Source of the DNA: Anaerolineaceae bacterium
GTDB lineage: Bacteria; Chloroflexota; Anaerolineae; Anaerolineales; Anaerolineaceae
Reading direction: 5' to 3'
Assembly (NCBI GenBank): GCA_030653365.1
Contig: JAURZL010000011.1
Coordinates: 1-64,000 of the forward strand
DNA length: 64,000 bases
The position numbers were made by a program, and so were the translations under genes. The notes beneath the pieces were generated by a model, which searched no databases, was not told the origin of the DNA, and was given only the letters and a program-made list of their open reading frames with translations. This document shows positions 34,968 through 43,833 of the stretch, one piece after another. Numbering within the stretch: the first letter of the stretch is position 1; each line of letters opens with the position of its first letter.

Positions 34968-36374
34968 ATGAAAGCTTTTTTCCATCGGAAAATTATTCAA
35001 GGTGTTTTATTCGTTATCATCACAATTATTTTATTAATTATCAATATTAATACGATCCAGGCTGCATTACCATCCATTGAAAGTAATCTTGGACCAGAGG
35101 ATGAGATCTTTGACGACCTGTATCTACAAGGCAATGAAGTGACGGTGGCAGGAAAAGTACATGGGATGCTTTTTGTCATAGGGGAAAAGATTGTTATTGA
35201 ATCAAGTGCTCAAATTGATAATGATATTTTCCTTTTGGGACGAAATATTCAAATCGAACAAAATGCCACTTTATCTGGAAACCTATTTGTTGGGGGACAA
35301 AATGTAGTAGTCAGGGCTCCTGTCGATCGTAATCTGGCTGTAGCAAGCGCAACATTAGAATTAAGTCCCAATGCGAATATTGGAAGAAATCTTTTTTTTG
35401 CAGGTTTTCATATCATTCAACTAAAAGTGAGTAGTATTCAGGAAAATTTATATGCTGGATGTTATCAGATTTCGATTAATGGAACTGTTGAGAAAAATTT
35501 ACGAGTAAGCGCTGTTTCGGTTGAGATAAATGGGGACGTAAAAGGGAATGCTGAGGTCGCAATTGATGCCAGTGGGGATGATGAAGGAATTCGAATCTGG
35601 CTTCCGTATATGCAACAATTTAAAATTCCTGATTTATTGCCAATCGGTTTACAAGTTGGGGATCAGGCACGTATTGAAGGTCAATTAATCTATACCAGCG
35701 CTAAAAGCCTTGAGGAGAATTTAAGAAATTTGCCCATCGGAGGAGTTGTGGAGAACATCTCTAATCCCGAAACGATGCAGAAAGATGGTAAAGATAAAGT
35801 AGTGATAAAAAATCCTTTTGTTTTAAGATTGATCAGGATGCTTCGGCAACTGGTAGGATTTTTATTATTTGCAATTATTGGTTGGAAATATGGAAAAAGA
35901 TACATTTCTGAAGCATCAGAATATGCAATTAATAAACCACTTAATTCATTAGGAGTTGGTTTTATCAGCGTATTGGTTGTGAATTTAGGAGCTCTGGTAT
36001 TCTTTTTCTTGATAATTCTTGTATCCGTATTGTTGTTGATATTTACGCTCAATCAATTAGGTAATTCCTTGTTCTTTTTGGGACTTGCAGTGATTGTTTT
36101 GTCGTTGCTATTATTTGGAATTATCGCCACCTACATCAGTAAATTTGTTTTGGCTTACTGGGCAGGAGGTTGGGTTTTGAATAAATTCCAATATACAAAA
36201 GAAAATAAAGATGTCTGGGGTTTGCTGGTTGGAATTTTCCTCTATCTGATTTTGAATGTTATTCCGATTTTTGGATGGATTTTGGGTGTCCTGGTTACCC
36301 TGATTGGTCTGGGGGCAATCTGGTTCACTTTACAAAAACATGATCAAACAGGAATATTGCCTGATTTCGAATAA
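34968..36374 (+). CDS. Bactofilin-like repeat protein with C-terminal membrane domain
   Basis: 468 residues from ATG 34968, chosen because GGAGG lies at 34959-34963; an upstream ATG at 34929 has none. A signal peptide (about 1-33, ending IQAALP) is followed by a beta-helix-like run of short repeats (EVTVAGKVHGMLFVIGEKIVI, NIQIEQNATLSGNLFVGGQN, EINGDVKGNAEVAI) resembling bactofilin/polymer-forming DUF583 repeats. After about 300 come four or so membrane helices (RQLVGFLLFAIIGW, LVVNLGALVFFFLIILVSVL). Bactofilins are cytoplasmic filaments, so an exported copy joined to a membrane domain is unusual. Function unknown. Confidence 0.8.
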   Translation: MKAFFHRKIIQGVLFVIITIILLIININTIQAALPSIESNLGPEDEIFDDLYLQGNEVTVAGKVHGMLFVIGEKIVIESSAQIDNDIFLLGRNIQIEQNATLSGNLFVGGQNVVVRAPVDRNLAVASATLELSPNANIGRNLFFAGFHIIQLKVSSIQENLYAGCYQISINGTVEKNLRVSAVSVEINGDVKGNAEVAIDASGDDEGIRIWLPYMQQFKIPDLLPIGLQVGDQARIEGQLIYTSAKSLEENLRNLPIGGVVENISNPETMQKDGKDKVVIKNPFVLRLIRMLRQLVGFLLFAIIGWKYGKRYISEASEYAINKPLNSLGVGFISVLVVNLGALVFFFLIILVSVLLLIFTLNQLGNSLFFLGLAVIVLSLLLFGIIATYISKFVLAYWAGGWVLNKFQYTKENKDVWGLLVGIFLYLILNVIPIFGWILGVLVTLIGLGAIWFTLQKHDQTGILPDFE

Positions 36375-36406
36375 AGAAGAGTTTATCAATAAATCAAGAA
36401 ATTCTT

Positions 36407-36443
36407 GTATCATCTCCATAATTCGGTGACCTCAGATGAAAGG
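36407..36443 (-). repeat. Palindromic element, short copy L
   Basis: GTATCATCTCCATAATTCGG (T-arm type terminus) is joined to CAGATGAAAGGTA (S-arm type terminus) with no central hairpin, like copy C in the opposite orientation. Confidence 0.55.
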
Positions 36444-36472
36444 TAAAAATTTTTCATCCCAAAATTATTCAA

Positions 36473-36481
36473 TGCTATAAT
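36473..36481 (+). promoter_or_regulatory. Extended -10 promoter of the phosphoribosyltransferase
   Basis: TGCTATAAT fits an extended -10 (TGnTATAAT). The start would be near 36488, leaving a leader of about 88 nt. Confidence 0.6.
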
Positions 36482-36575
36482 CTAACAAAATGGATTTTTT
36501 CAATATATAAAATTCGCTAACACCGGAGTGTTGAAAAGATACAACATAAACTATTATGTAGAGGATGTTGTCAAG

Positions 36576-37100
36576 ATGATGCAAAGAAAAGAAATCCTGA
36601 CCTGGAATGATGTCGATAAATTGGTTGATCACCTCATTCCACAATTTGAGACGGAATTTGATTGTATGATTATGATTACACATGGGGGCATCATCCCAGG
36701 CGGATTGATTTCTGAAGCTTTAAATCTTGACACAATACTTACTGCAGCTGTCGACTTTCCAAATGAAATGCAAATTGAGGATGAACGAAAAAAAGGCCGT
36801 TTATTAGCATGGCCAAAATTTGTTCAGTTTCCTGATAATTCACTGTTGGCAGGAAAACGAGTTCTGGTGATTGATGATGTATGGGGATCTGGCAGAACGA
36901 TCACAGCAGTGCGTAATCGTGTTGTGAGCGCTGGAGGACAACCCTATACCTGTGTGTTGCATTTCAACCCTTATCGAAATTTATTTGGTAGCATTCGGCC
37001 CGATTATTTCGCAGCCATCACAGACGCACATATTCTTTACCCCTGGGAGATAAATCGGGGACCTGATGTAGTTATGATGCAGGGTGGGGGTCACGAGTAA
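36576..37100 (+). CDS. Phosphoribosyltransferase
   Basis: 174 residues from ATG 36576. The PRPP loop is clear: VLVIDDVWGSGRTI at about 108-121. The N-terminal WNDVDKLVDHLIPQF and MITHGGIIPGGLISEAL resemble type I PRTases of the xanthine/hypoxanthine group. The C-terminal YPWE.NRGPDVV matches the hood of Gpt/PRT-like proteins. It would transfer a base to or from PRPP in purine salvage. The alternative GTG at 36528 would add 16 residues but has no spaced binding site; GAGG at 36561-36564 fits the ATG. Confidence 0.85.
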   Translation: MMQRKEILTWNDVDKLVDHLIPQFETEFDCMIMITHGGIIPGGLISEALNLDTILTAAVDFPNEMQIEDERKKGRLLAWPKFVQFPDNSLLAGKRVLVIDDVWGSGRTITAVRNRVVSAGGQPYTCVLHFNPYRNLFGSIRPDYFAAITDAHILYPWEINRGPDVVMMQGGGHE

Positions 37101-37120
37101 TTTCAAATCCTGAAACAGAT

Positions 37121-38170
37121 TTATTTTGGTAGTAATATTTTTAGATATTCTTCCACCATAAAATCAAGGCTGAACTTATTCACGGCTTGATCTCTTGCTT
37201 TTCGTCGGAAATGATCAAGATTGTTTAATATTTCCATAGCTGCATCTGCCAACCCATTAATATCTGGTGGTTCCAGTTCCCAGTAGTTGCTGCCATAAGG
37301 AGCGGTACGGCCAGCATCATTTTCTAATATTTCAGGTAGTGAACCAGTCGAAAAAGCAACCACAGGTAAACCACAAGCCAGAGCTTCAATTACAGAATTT
37401 GGACAGGCAGCATTAAGGTCTGCAGAGAAAAGAAAATGTGCTGATCGATCCAGAGTTGGGATTTCCTCACGTGGAATGACACCTGCCCACGTCAACCAAA
37501 CATTGGTTTGAGAAGCGAAACGGGTCTTGATTTCTTCAGGCACCTTGCCTGCTACCATCAGCTCAACGGGTTGTGAATAACGTTGGTTAAGCAGTTCCAC
37601 CATTTGAATTGCATTGAGCAAACCGCTTTCATTCCCTTCCCCCAAATGTCCTTCCACCAGTAAGATTCTTATATGATCCGATGGTTTTTGATGAGTACCG
37701 GTAGGAAGATAGGTGTTCAGATCGATTCCATTATAAATAACGTTTGATGGGACGTTTGATTTTCCATAGGTTGTCTGCCACCAGGAGCGCGCAAATTGTG
37801 ATTGGTAAATAATTGCATCTGATAAATGTCTGCGTATCGTAGAAAGAATGAAATTACCATATTCGCTGCGCAGATAATGCTTCAATCCGGTCCTTTTCTT
37901 TCGATGAATCCAATTCATACCGTTAAGCCGTTGCACAATGCGAATATTTTTTCGGCGAGCCTTCCAAATCGTCTGAATGTTTTTGGTACCACCAATCACC
38001 AGGATCGAACGAACTTCAGGATCGAAGGGATTGAAATGGGTATGGATACCTTTTTCCTTCAATCCCTGGATTAATTTCCTTTGAAAAGAAGAGGGTCCCC
38101 CTAGACCGTCCAGTTTTGGCATTAATGCGATGCTGTTTTCAGGATGAGAGAAAGTTGTTTGATCTGTCAT
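37121..38170 (-). CDS. Glycosyltransferase family 4 protein
   Basis: A 349-residue GT-B transferase. The C-terminal nucleotide-sugar half contains RILLVEGHLGEG, ELMVAGKVPEEI and the diagnostic LNAACPNSVIEALACGLPVVAFSTGSLPEIL (about 258-288, EX7E type). The N-terminal half begins LMPKLDGLGGPSSFQRKLIQGL, a typical acceptor domain. It is the last gene of the wecC-wecB-GT run, 31 bp after wecB, so it probably adds a ManNAcA-type or related sugar to a surface polymer. The exact donor is not known. Confidence 0.92.
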   Translation of the reverse strand: MTDQTTFSHPENSIALMPKLDGLGGPSSFQRKLIQGLKEKGIHTHFNPFDPEVRSILVIGGTKNIQTIWKARRKNIRIVQRLNGMNWIHRKKRTGLKHYLRSEYGNFILSTIRRHLSDAIIYQSQFARSWWQTTYGKSNVPSNVIYNGIDLNTYLPTGTHQKPSDHIRILLVEGHLGEGNESGLLNAIQMVELLNQRYSQPVELMVAGKVPEEIKTRFASQTNVWLTWAGVIPREEIPTLDRSAHFLFSADLNAACPNSVIEALACGLPVVAFSTGSLPEILENDAGRTAPYGSNYWELEPPDINGLADAAMEILNNLDHFRRKARDQAVNKFSLDFMVEEYLKILLPK

Positions 38171-38201
38171 GAAAAGTTGCTTTTATTGAATCCCGGACTA
38201 A

Positions 38202-39344
38202 TCATACCAATTTATTATCGATGCTGATTAAGGCATCTATAATCTCCTCAGCTGCGTACCCATCTCCAAATGGATTTTTGGATTGAACCATCTTTTGATA
38301 AACCGATTGATTTTCTAAAAGCTCGACAGCATTTGAGACAATCTTTTCCGGGTCTGTACCTACAAGTCGTAATACACCGGCTTTGACCCCTTCTGGGCGT
38401 TCAGTCACTTCGCGCATGACCAGTGTTGGTTTATGCAATCCCGCTGCTTCTTCCTGAATACCACCACTATCAGTCAGTACAAGGACTGCTTGTTTTAATA
38501 AATGTGCCATGGGTAAATAATCCATTGGTGGCAATAAGGTGATATTGTCTACATTTCCTAACAGACGATAAACCGGTTCCTGGATGTTGGGATTGAGATG
38601 AACAGGATATATGATGTGAATTCGATCTTGGAATTGATTGGCTAACTTTTTCAAGGCAGTGCATATATTTATGATCGGTTGACCAAAGTTTTCTCTTCGG
38701 TGGGCAGTTACCATTATCAATTGTTTCTGTTTGTCACCAATATGATATTGATCAAACAAGAGTTGAATTTCTTTTGGAGCCGGTAATAAAGTAATGATCC
38801 GTAATGCATCAATCGCTGGATTCCCTGTGATAAAAATTCGCCAATTCTCCACACCTTCATTCAGCAGATTTTGTTTGGCTTCTTCGGTAGGTGCCAGGTG
38901 TAAATCTGCCACCACACCAGCGATTTTACGATTGATTTCTTCGGGAAATGGCTGCCATTTATCCCCGGTTCGTAAACCGGCTTCAACATGCCCGATTCTG
39001 ATACGATGATAGAAAGCCAGTAAAGCTGAAGCCATTACCGTGGTGGTATCTCCTTGCACCAGAATCCAATCCGGTTTGACATGAGCCAGAATTGGATCAA
39101 GATTTTGGAGGATCGAAGCAGTTATCTGTGAAAGACTCTGGTTGGGCTGCATCAGATTGAGATCAAAATCAGGTTGAATATTAAACACATTCAGTACCTG
39201 GTCCAACATTTGACGGTGCTGGGCAGTCACACATAAATATGGTTCGATATCTGGGTGATTTTGGGCAGCTTGAATCACAGGGCACATTTTTATGGCTTCA
39301 GGACGGGTACCAATGATGTTGAGCAAACGTATTTTCTTAGCCAT
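38202..39344 (-). CDS. wecB: UDP-N-acetylglucosamine 2-epimerase (non-hydrolysing)
   Basis: A 380-residue GT-B fold enzyme that interconverts UDP-GlcNAc and UDP-ManNAc. Signatures: IIGTRPEAIKMCPVI, VTAQHRQMLDQVLNVF, LVQGDTTTVMASALLAFY, GHVEAGLRTGDKWQPFPEEINRK, MVTAHRRENFG and the SGGIQEEAAGLHKPTLVMREVTERPEG block. It starts three bases after the end of wecC on the same strand. Together they convert UDP-GlcNAc to UDP-ManNAcA for a surface polysaccharide. Confidence 0.96.
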   Translation of the reverse strand: MAKKIRLLNIIGTRPEAIKMCPVIQAAQNHPDIEPYLCVTAQHRQMLDQVLNVFNIQPDFDLNLMQPNQSLSQITASILQNLDPILAHVKPDWILVQGDTTTVMASALLAFYHRIRIGHVEAGLRTGDKWQPFPEEINRKIAGVVADLHLAPTEEAKQNLLNEGVENWRIFITGNPAIDALRIITLLPAPKEIQLLFDQYHIGDKQKQLIMVTAHRRENFGQPIINICTALKKLANQFQDRIHIIYPVHLNPNIQEPVYRLLGNVDNITLLPPMDYLPMAHLLKQAVLVLTDSGGIQEEAAGLHKPTLVMREVTERPEGVKAGVLRLVGTDPEKIVSNAVELLENQSVYQKMVQSKNPFGDGYAAEEIIDALISIDNKLV

Positions 39345-39347
39345 CGA

Positions 39348-40628
39348 TTAATCGCTCTCTGATACTCCAAGACGATGCGTGCTGAAACCAGCAGATTGCC
39401 AGACATCAGGCTTCCAACCACCAACTGTATCCAGCATGATACGGGCAGTGGTTTTTTCCAGCAACTTGCCTGGATCTAATTTTCGAAAGTTTGTGTGATT
39501 GACCAGAAGAACCAGAATTTCTGCTTCTATTATTGCTTCATCCAGCGAAGAAGCCATGCTCACACCTTGAAGAACAAAGTCTGGTTTGTAGGGTTCGTAC
39601 GCTGTAACAATTGCTCCCTGCAGGGCTAATTTATGCGCTACTTCTACTGCGGGACTTTCACGAAGATCATCCACATCCGGTTTGTATGCCAGACCCAGAA
39701 TGGTGATTTGCTTCCCTTGAAAACCTCCCAGAATTCGATTTATTAAATCGACCACATAATCAGGCTGTGCATCATTTACATTACGGGCAGTGTGAATTAA
39801 AGGGGTTATATCAGGAGCGGCTTCCACCAGGAACCAGGGATCCACGCTGATACAATGCCCGCCCACACCTGGACCAGGACGCAGAATATTCACCCGTGGG
39901 TGTAAATTGGCGATATCAATGGCTTCCCAGGCATCTACCCCGAAGCGATCTGCCAGACGGGCAAATTCATTGGCAATCGCGATATTGACATCTCTGTATG
40001 TGTTCTCCATTAACTTGACCATCTCAGCTGTCGTAGCGGTGGTTGTAATGATCTCACCTTTAACAAAGATCTGGTAGAGTTCCTTACCTACTTCGGCAGA
40101 TTGTTCATCTATACCCCCAATGACACGGGCATTCTCGATTAATTCTCTCAGAATCTGGCCTGGTAATACGCGTTCGGGAGAATAAGCAACATAGAAATCT
40201 TCACCGGCAGTTAACCCCGATTTTTCAAGGATTGGGACAAGGATATCGATTGTTGTCCGTGGTGGGGAGGTCGACTCAAGAACAACCAGATTCCCTTTTT
40301 GTATATGCGGAACAATGGATTCAGCCGCTGATTTTACAAAACTGAGATCAGCTTTCTTTTCGCCATAGAAAGGAGTGGGCACAGCAATGATAAAGGCATC
40401 AGCCTGTTGTGGATGATCAGCTATCACAAGATTCTCGGATTGGATGGCAGCCTGTACCAGGGTTCTAATACCGGGTTCGTAAATGTGAACCTCGCCATTT
40501 TGCAAACCATTGACAATTTTTTGATTCACATCAACGCCAATCACCTTCAAACCTGATGTAGCGAAAGTACTGGCAGTTGGAAGTCCGATATAACCTAACC
40601 CTAAGACACAAATTTTTGTAAAGTTCAC
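39348..40628 (-). CDS. wecC: UDP-N-acetyl-D-mannosamine dehydrogenase-type nucleotide-sugar dehydrogenase
   Basis: A 426-residue enzyme that oxidises UDP-ManNAc twice to UDP-ManNAcA using NAD. The N-terminal Rossmann fold has GLGYIGLPTAS (10-20). The middle has ESTSPPRTT, LMENTYRDVNIAIANEFARL, and the catalytic cysteine in GPGVGGHCISVDPWFL. The C-terminal domain shows LGLAYKPDVDDLRESPA. Pairing with wecB supports the ManNAc substrate rather than glucose, which is inference. First gene of the operon. Confidence 0.95.
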   Translation of the reverse strand: MNFTKICVLGLGYIGLPTASTFATSGLKVIGVDVNQKIVNGLQNGEVHIYEPGIRTLVQAAIQSENLVIADHPQQADAFIIAVPTPFYGEKKADLSFVKSAAESIVPHIQKGNLVVLESTSPPRTTIDILVPILEKSGLTAGEDFYVAYSPERVLPGQILRELIENARVIGGIDEQSAEVGKELYQIFVKGEIITTTATTAEMVKLMENTYRDVNIAIANEFARLADRFGVDAWEAIDIANLHPRVNILRPGPGVGGHCISVDPWFLVEAAPDITPLIHTARNVNDAQPDYVVDLINRILGGFQGKQITILGLAYKPDVDDLRESPAVEVAHKLALQGAIVTAYEPYKPDFVLQGVSMASSLDEAIIEAEILVLLVNHTNFRKLDPGKLLEKTTARIMLDTVGGWKPDVWQSAGFSTHRLGVSESD

Positions 40629-41034
40629 AGGAATACCTCAAATGAATATGATTTTGAAGGTTTCTTCTTGGTTTGAAGATTGTTTTATTATCTCACAAGT
40701 CAGAAAATCTGAAAACAACTCGATGCGAATGGTCAAATTTGATTTTGCTATTTTTCTGGATAAAAACCTTGTTGTCAATTATTAGATATTTATGTATCAT
40801 CTCAATAATCCGGGGTTGCCGGATGTTATTTTAGTGGTGAAACCCACTAAATACGCCCTGACCTTTGATGGAAAGATACAAAATTTCTTAAAGAATCTAT
40901 AAGATTTCTGATATGATAAATATCAGTTTATTTCGATCGTACAATGGGATTTGCAGATAATTATCATGGATTTTGGTTTTTGAATCTGCGATAGAATTGG
41001 TTCAAAACACTTACGATTTTTTTGGAAGGATCAT
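40629..41034. other. Divergent non-coding region between wecC and polA
   Basis: About 400 bases with no supported gene. It must hold promoters in both directions; none is convincingly consensus. The only structured feature is palindromic element F. GGAAGGA before 41035 is the polA ribosome binding site. Confidence 0.6.
40794..40879 (-). repeat. Palindromic element, copy F
   Basis: Ends GTATCATCTCAATAATCC and CCTTTGATGGAAAGATAC. Core TATTTTAGTGG / CCACTAAATA around TGAAAC. The core sequence differs from copies A and D, but the stem is preserved by paired substitutions. Orientation is opposite to copies A, C and E. Confidence 0.85.
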
Positions 41035-43821
41035 ATGCCACCTATACTCTATTTAATTGATGGTCACGCTCTTGCTTATCGAACTTTTTTTGCCATGGCG
41101 TCAACAGGTGGAGAAAGCATGAGGACTACAAAAGGAGAACCAACGGCAGCCATTTTTGGATTTATGAGTGTTTTACTACGGCTCCTGGAAAAAGAAAAAC
41201 CTGAATATCTTGCTGTAGCTTTTGATACCGGAAGAACTTTTCGTAACGATATTTTTCCTGAATACAAGGCAACACGGGCGAAAATGCCTGATGAATTAAA
41301 GGAACAAATTGAGAGATTAAGAGAAATAATTGATGCTTTTGATATTCCACGCTTGGAAAAGGAAAATGCAGAGGCGGATGATGTTCTCGGAACAATAGCA
41401 TATCAGGCTGTCGAAAAAGGTCTGGGCGTAAAAATTATTACCGGAGACCGTGATTTGCTGCAGTTGGTAAATGATCGGATTCTTGTCAATCTTCCTGGCA
41501 GATCCATGGCTGATGCCAGGGATTACAACATTGAAGATGTGATCAAGAAAATGGGTGTCCGTCCAGACCAGATTGTTGACCTAAAAGCATTGATGGGTGA
41601 CTCGTCGGATAATATTCCTGGTGTTCCAGGCGTAGGTGAGAAAACGGCTTTAAAACTATTGGGTGAGTATGAAACACTTGATGACGTCTATAAACACATG
41701 GAAGAGATTCCCCAAAAATTCAAGTCAAAATTAGAAAACGGAAAAGATTTAGCATTTATAAGCAAAGATTTAGCCAGGATACGAACCGATATAGACGTTG
41801 TCCTGGATCTAGAGAAAGCCAGTACCTCCCATCTTGAATTCAAGGCAGTTGAAAAAATTTTCCAGTCACTTGAATTTCGGTCCTTGATTGGTCGTCTGCG
41901 TGATTTACAGGCACAGAGAGAAGAATTTGGACCATCTCAACAGCTTTCTTTGTTTGGCGAACCACTTGAAAAAGTAGGCAATCTTTCGCTCTCCCACATA
42001 GAAACGATTCTTGTTGACTCAAAAGAAAAATTATCCCAGTTGGTCAATGCCTTGGGTAAAGCAGAATGGTTAAGCTTCGATACAGAAACGACTGATATTG
42101 ATCCAATGCGGGCGAAACTGGTTGGTATCTCCATTTCCATTGATCCAACCATTGGGTACTATATTCCGGTTGGACATACAACCGCAGATCAACAATTACC
42201 ACTCGAATCAGTTATCAAATCTCTTCGTCCTGCTTTTGAGAATAACAAAATCAAAAAAGTTGGTCACAATCTAAAATATGATGGCATGATTCTTTCCAGA
42301 AACGGAATTGATGTTCATCCTTTCGTTTTTGATACAATGATCGCAGCCTGGTTGATTGATCCTGGCTTTTTTGGCTTCGGGCTTAAAGATTTAGCAGTTC
42401 AACATCTCGACTTACAGATGACTCGAATCGAAAATCTGATAGGGAGTGGTAAGACTCAAATCAGCATGGCGGAAGTATCAACAGAAAAAGTCGCTGAATA
42501 TGCTGCTGCGGACGCTGCGGTCCCGCTGGCATTAATACCCATATTACATGAAAAATTAGTAAAAAATAACCTGATCAGTGTGTTTGAAGAAATAGAAATG
42601 CCATTAATCTCAGTTCTTGCACAAATGGAACAGACGGGTATTTTATTGGATAAGGAGTTCTTATCCAGGATGGAAGATGAATTAAGCCTGCGTTTATCAG
42701 AAATTGAAACAGAAGTTCACAAATTAGTGGGATACACCTTTAATATCAACTCGACGCAACAACTGTCCAAAGCATTGTTTGAAACACTCGGTTTAGGTTC
42801 ACCATTTAAGAAGAAAACGTCCAGCGGCCATTATTCTACCAATGCATCTGTGTTGGAAGAATTACAGGGCAGTCATCCCGTGGTGGACCTAATGCTGGAA
42901 TATCGCGAATTGTCCAAATTGCAATCAACATATGTAAAAACATTGCCTGGCCAAATTAATCCGGATACGGGCCGGGTGCATACATCTTTCAGTCAAACTG
43001 TAGCCGTTACTGGTCGTCTATCATCATCCAATCCAAATTTACAAAATATTCCTACCCGAACTGAACTGGGAAGAAAAGTCCGATGCGGTTTTATCGCCCA
43101 ACCTGGTAATGGATTGCTGGCGGTTGACTATTCACAGGTGGAATTGAGGATTGTGGCACATATGTCGCAGGATAATGCCATGTTGGACGCATTTAAAGCT
43201 GGTCAGGATATTCATGCAGCGACCGCTTCAGCGATTTTTGAAATTCCATTGGATAAAGTGACTAAGGTACAACGAAGAAATGCAAAAGCGATTAACTTTG
43301 GTTTGATTTATGGAATGAGTGCATTTGGTTTAAGTCGAACAACCGGTTTAACCTTATCCGAATCTGAGAACTTTGTAAAAGCCTATTTCAATCGATTTCC
43401 TCGAGTAAAAGAATATCTGGATGGTCTTCGGAAAATGGCGATGCAAGAGGGTTATGTGGAGACTCTGGCTGGACGGCGGCGTTATTTTCCAAACTTGGCA
43501 ACCACTACCAATGCAAATGTGAGAAATCGAGAGGAACGAGAAGCGATCAATGCGCCAATACAAGGGACGGCAGCAGATATTTTAAAAATTGCAATGATTG
43601 ATTTGTCTTCTGCCTTGCAAAAATCACAATTAAAGGCGAAAATCTTATTGCAGGTACATGATGAATTATTGTTAGAAGTACCGGAAGAAGAACGTGACGA
43701 ATCTGTAAAATTAGTGCAATCTGTAATGGAAAATGCTTATAAAATGAGTATTCCATTATCAACAGAAGCACGTTGGGGAAGAGACTGGGGAAGTCTTGAG
43801 GTAATAGATTTAATAAAGTAA
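41035..43821 (+). CDS. polA: DNA polymerase I
   Basis: A full 928-residue PolA for Okazaki-fragment processing and repair. The 5'-3' nuclease domain occupies 1-290 (LIDGHALAYRTFF, EADDVLGTIAYQA, GDSSDNIPGVPGVGEKTA). The 3'-5' exonuclease domain keeps its active-site residues, ExoI SFDTETTDID, ExoII GHNLKYDG and ExoIII YAAADA, so proofreading is probably active, unlike Taq. The polymerase has DYSQVELRI (motif A), RRNAKAINFGLIYG (motif B) and QVHDELLLEV (motif C). The start ATG follows GGAAGGA. It is followed after 12 bp by the TPR gene. Confidence 0.98.
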   Translation: MPPILYLIDGHALAYRTFFAMASTGGESMRTTKGEPTAAIFGFMSVLLRLLEKEKPEYLAVAFDTGRTFRNDIFPEYKATRAKMPDELKEQIERLREIIDAFDIPRLEKENAEADDVLGTIAYQAVEKGLGVKIITGDRDLLQLVNDRILVNLPGRSMADARDYNIEDVIKKMGVRPDQIVDLKALMGDSSDNIPGVPGVGEKTALKLLGEYETLDDVYKHMEEIPQKFKSKLENGKDLAFISKDLARIRTDIDVVLDLEKASTSHLEFKAVEKIFQSLEFRSLIGRLRDLQAQREEFGPSQQLSLFGEPLEKVGNLSLSHIETILVDSKEKLSQLVNALGKAEWLSFDTETTDIDPMRAKLVGISISIDPTIGYYIPVGHTTADQQLPLESVIKSLRPAFENNKIKKVGHNLKYDGMILSRNGIDVHPFVFDTMIAAWLIDPGFFGFGLKDLAVQHLDLQMTRIENLIGSGKTQISMAEVSTEKVAEYAAADAAVPLALIPILHEKLVKNNLISVFEEIEMPLISVLAQMEQTGILLDKEFLSRMEDELSLRLSEIETEVHKLVGYTFNINSTQQLSKALFETLGLGSPFKKKTSSGHYSTNASVLEELQGSHPVVDLMLEYRELSKLQSTYVKTLPGQINPDTGRVHTSFSQTVAVTGRLSSSNPNLQNIPTRTELGRKVRCGFIAQPGNGLLAVDYSQVELRIVAHMSQDNAMLDAFKAGQDIHAATASAIFEIPLDKVTKVQRRNAKAINFGLIYGMSAFGLSRTTGLTLSESENFVKAYFNRFPRVKEYLDGLRKMAMQEGYVETLAGRRRYFPNLATTTNANVRNREEREAINAPIQGTAADILKIAMIDLSSALQKSQLKAKILLQVHDELLLEVPEEERDESVKLVQSVMENAYKMSIPLSTEARWGRDWGSLEVIDLIK

Positions 43822-43833
43822 GGGATAAAGCAC

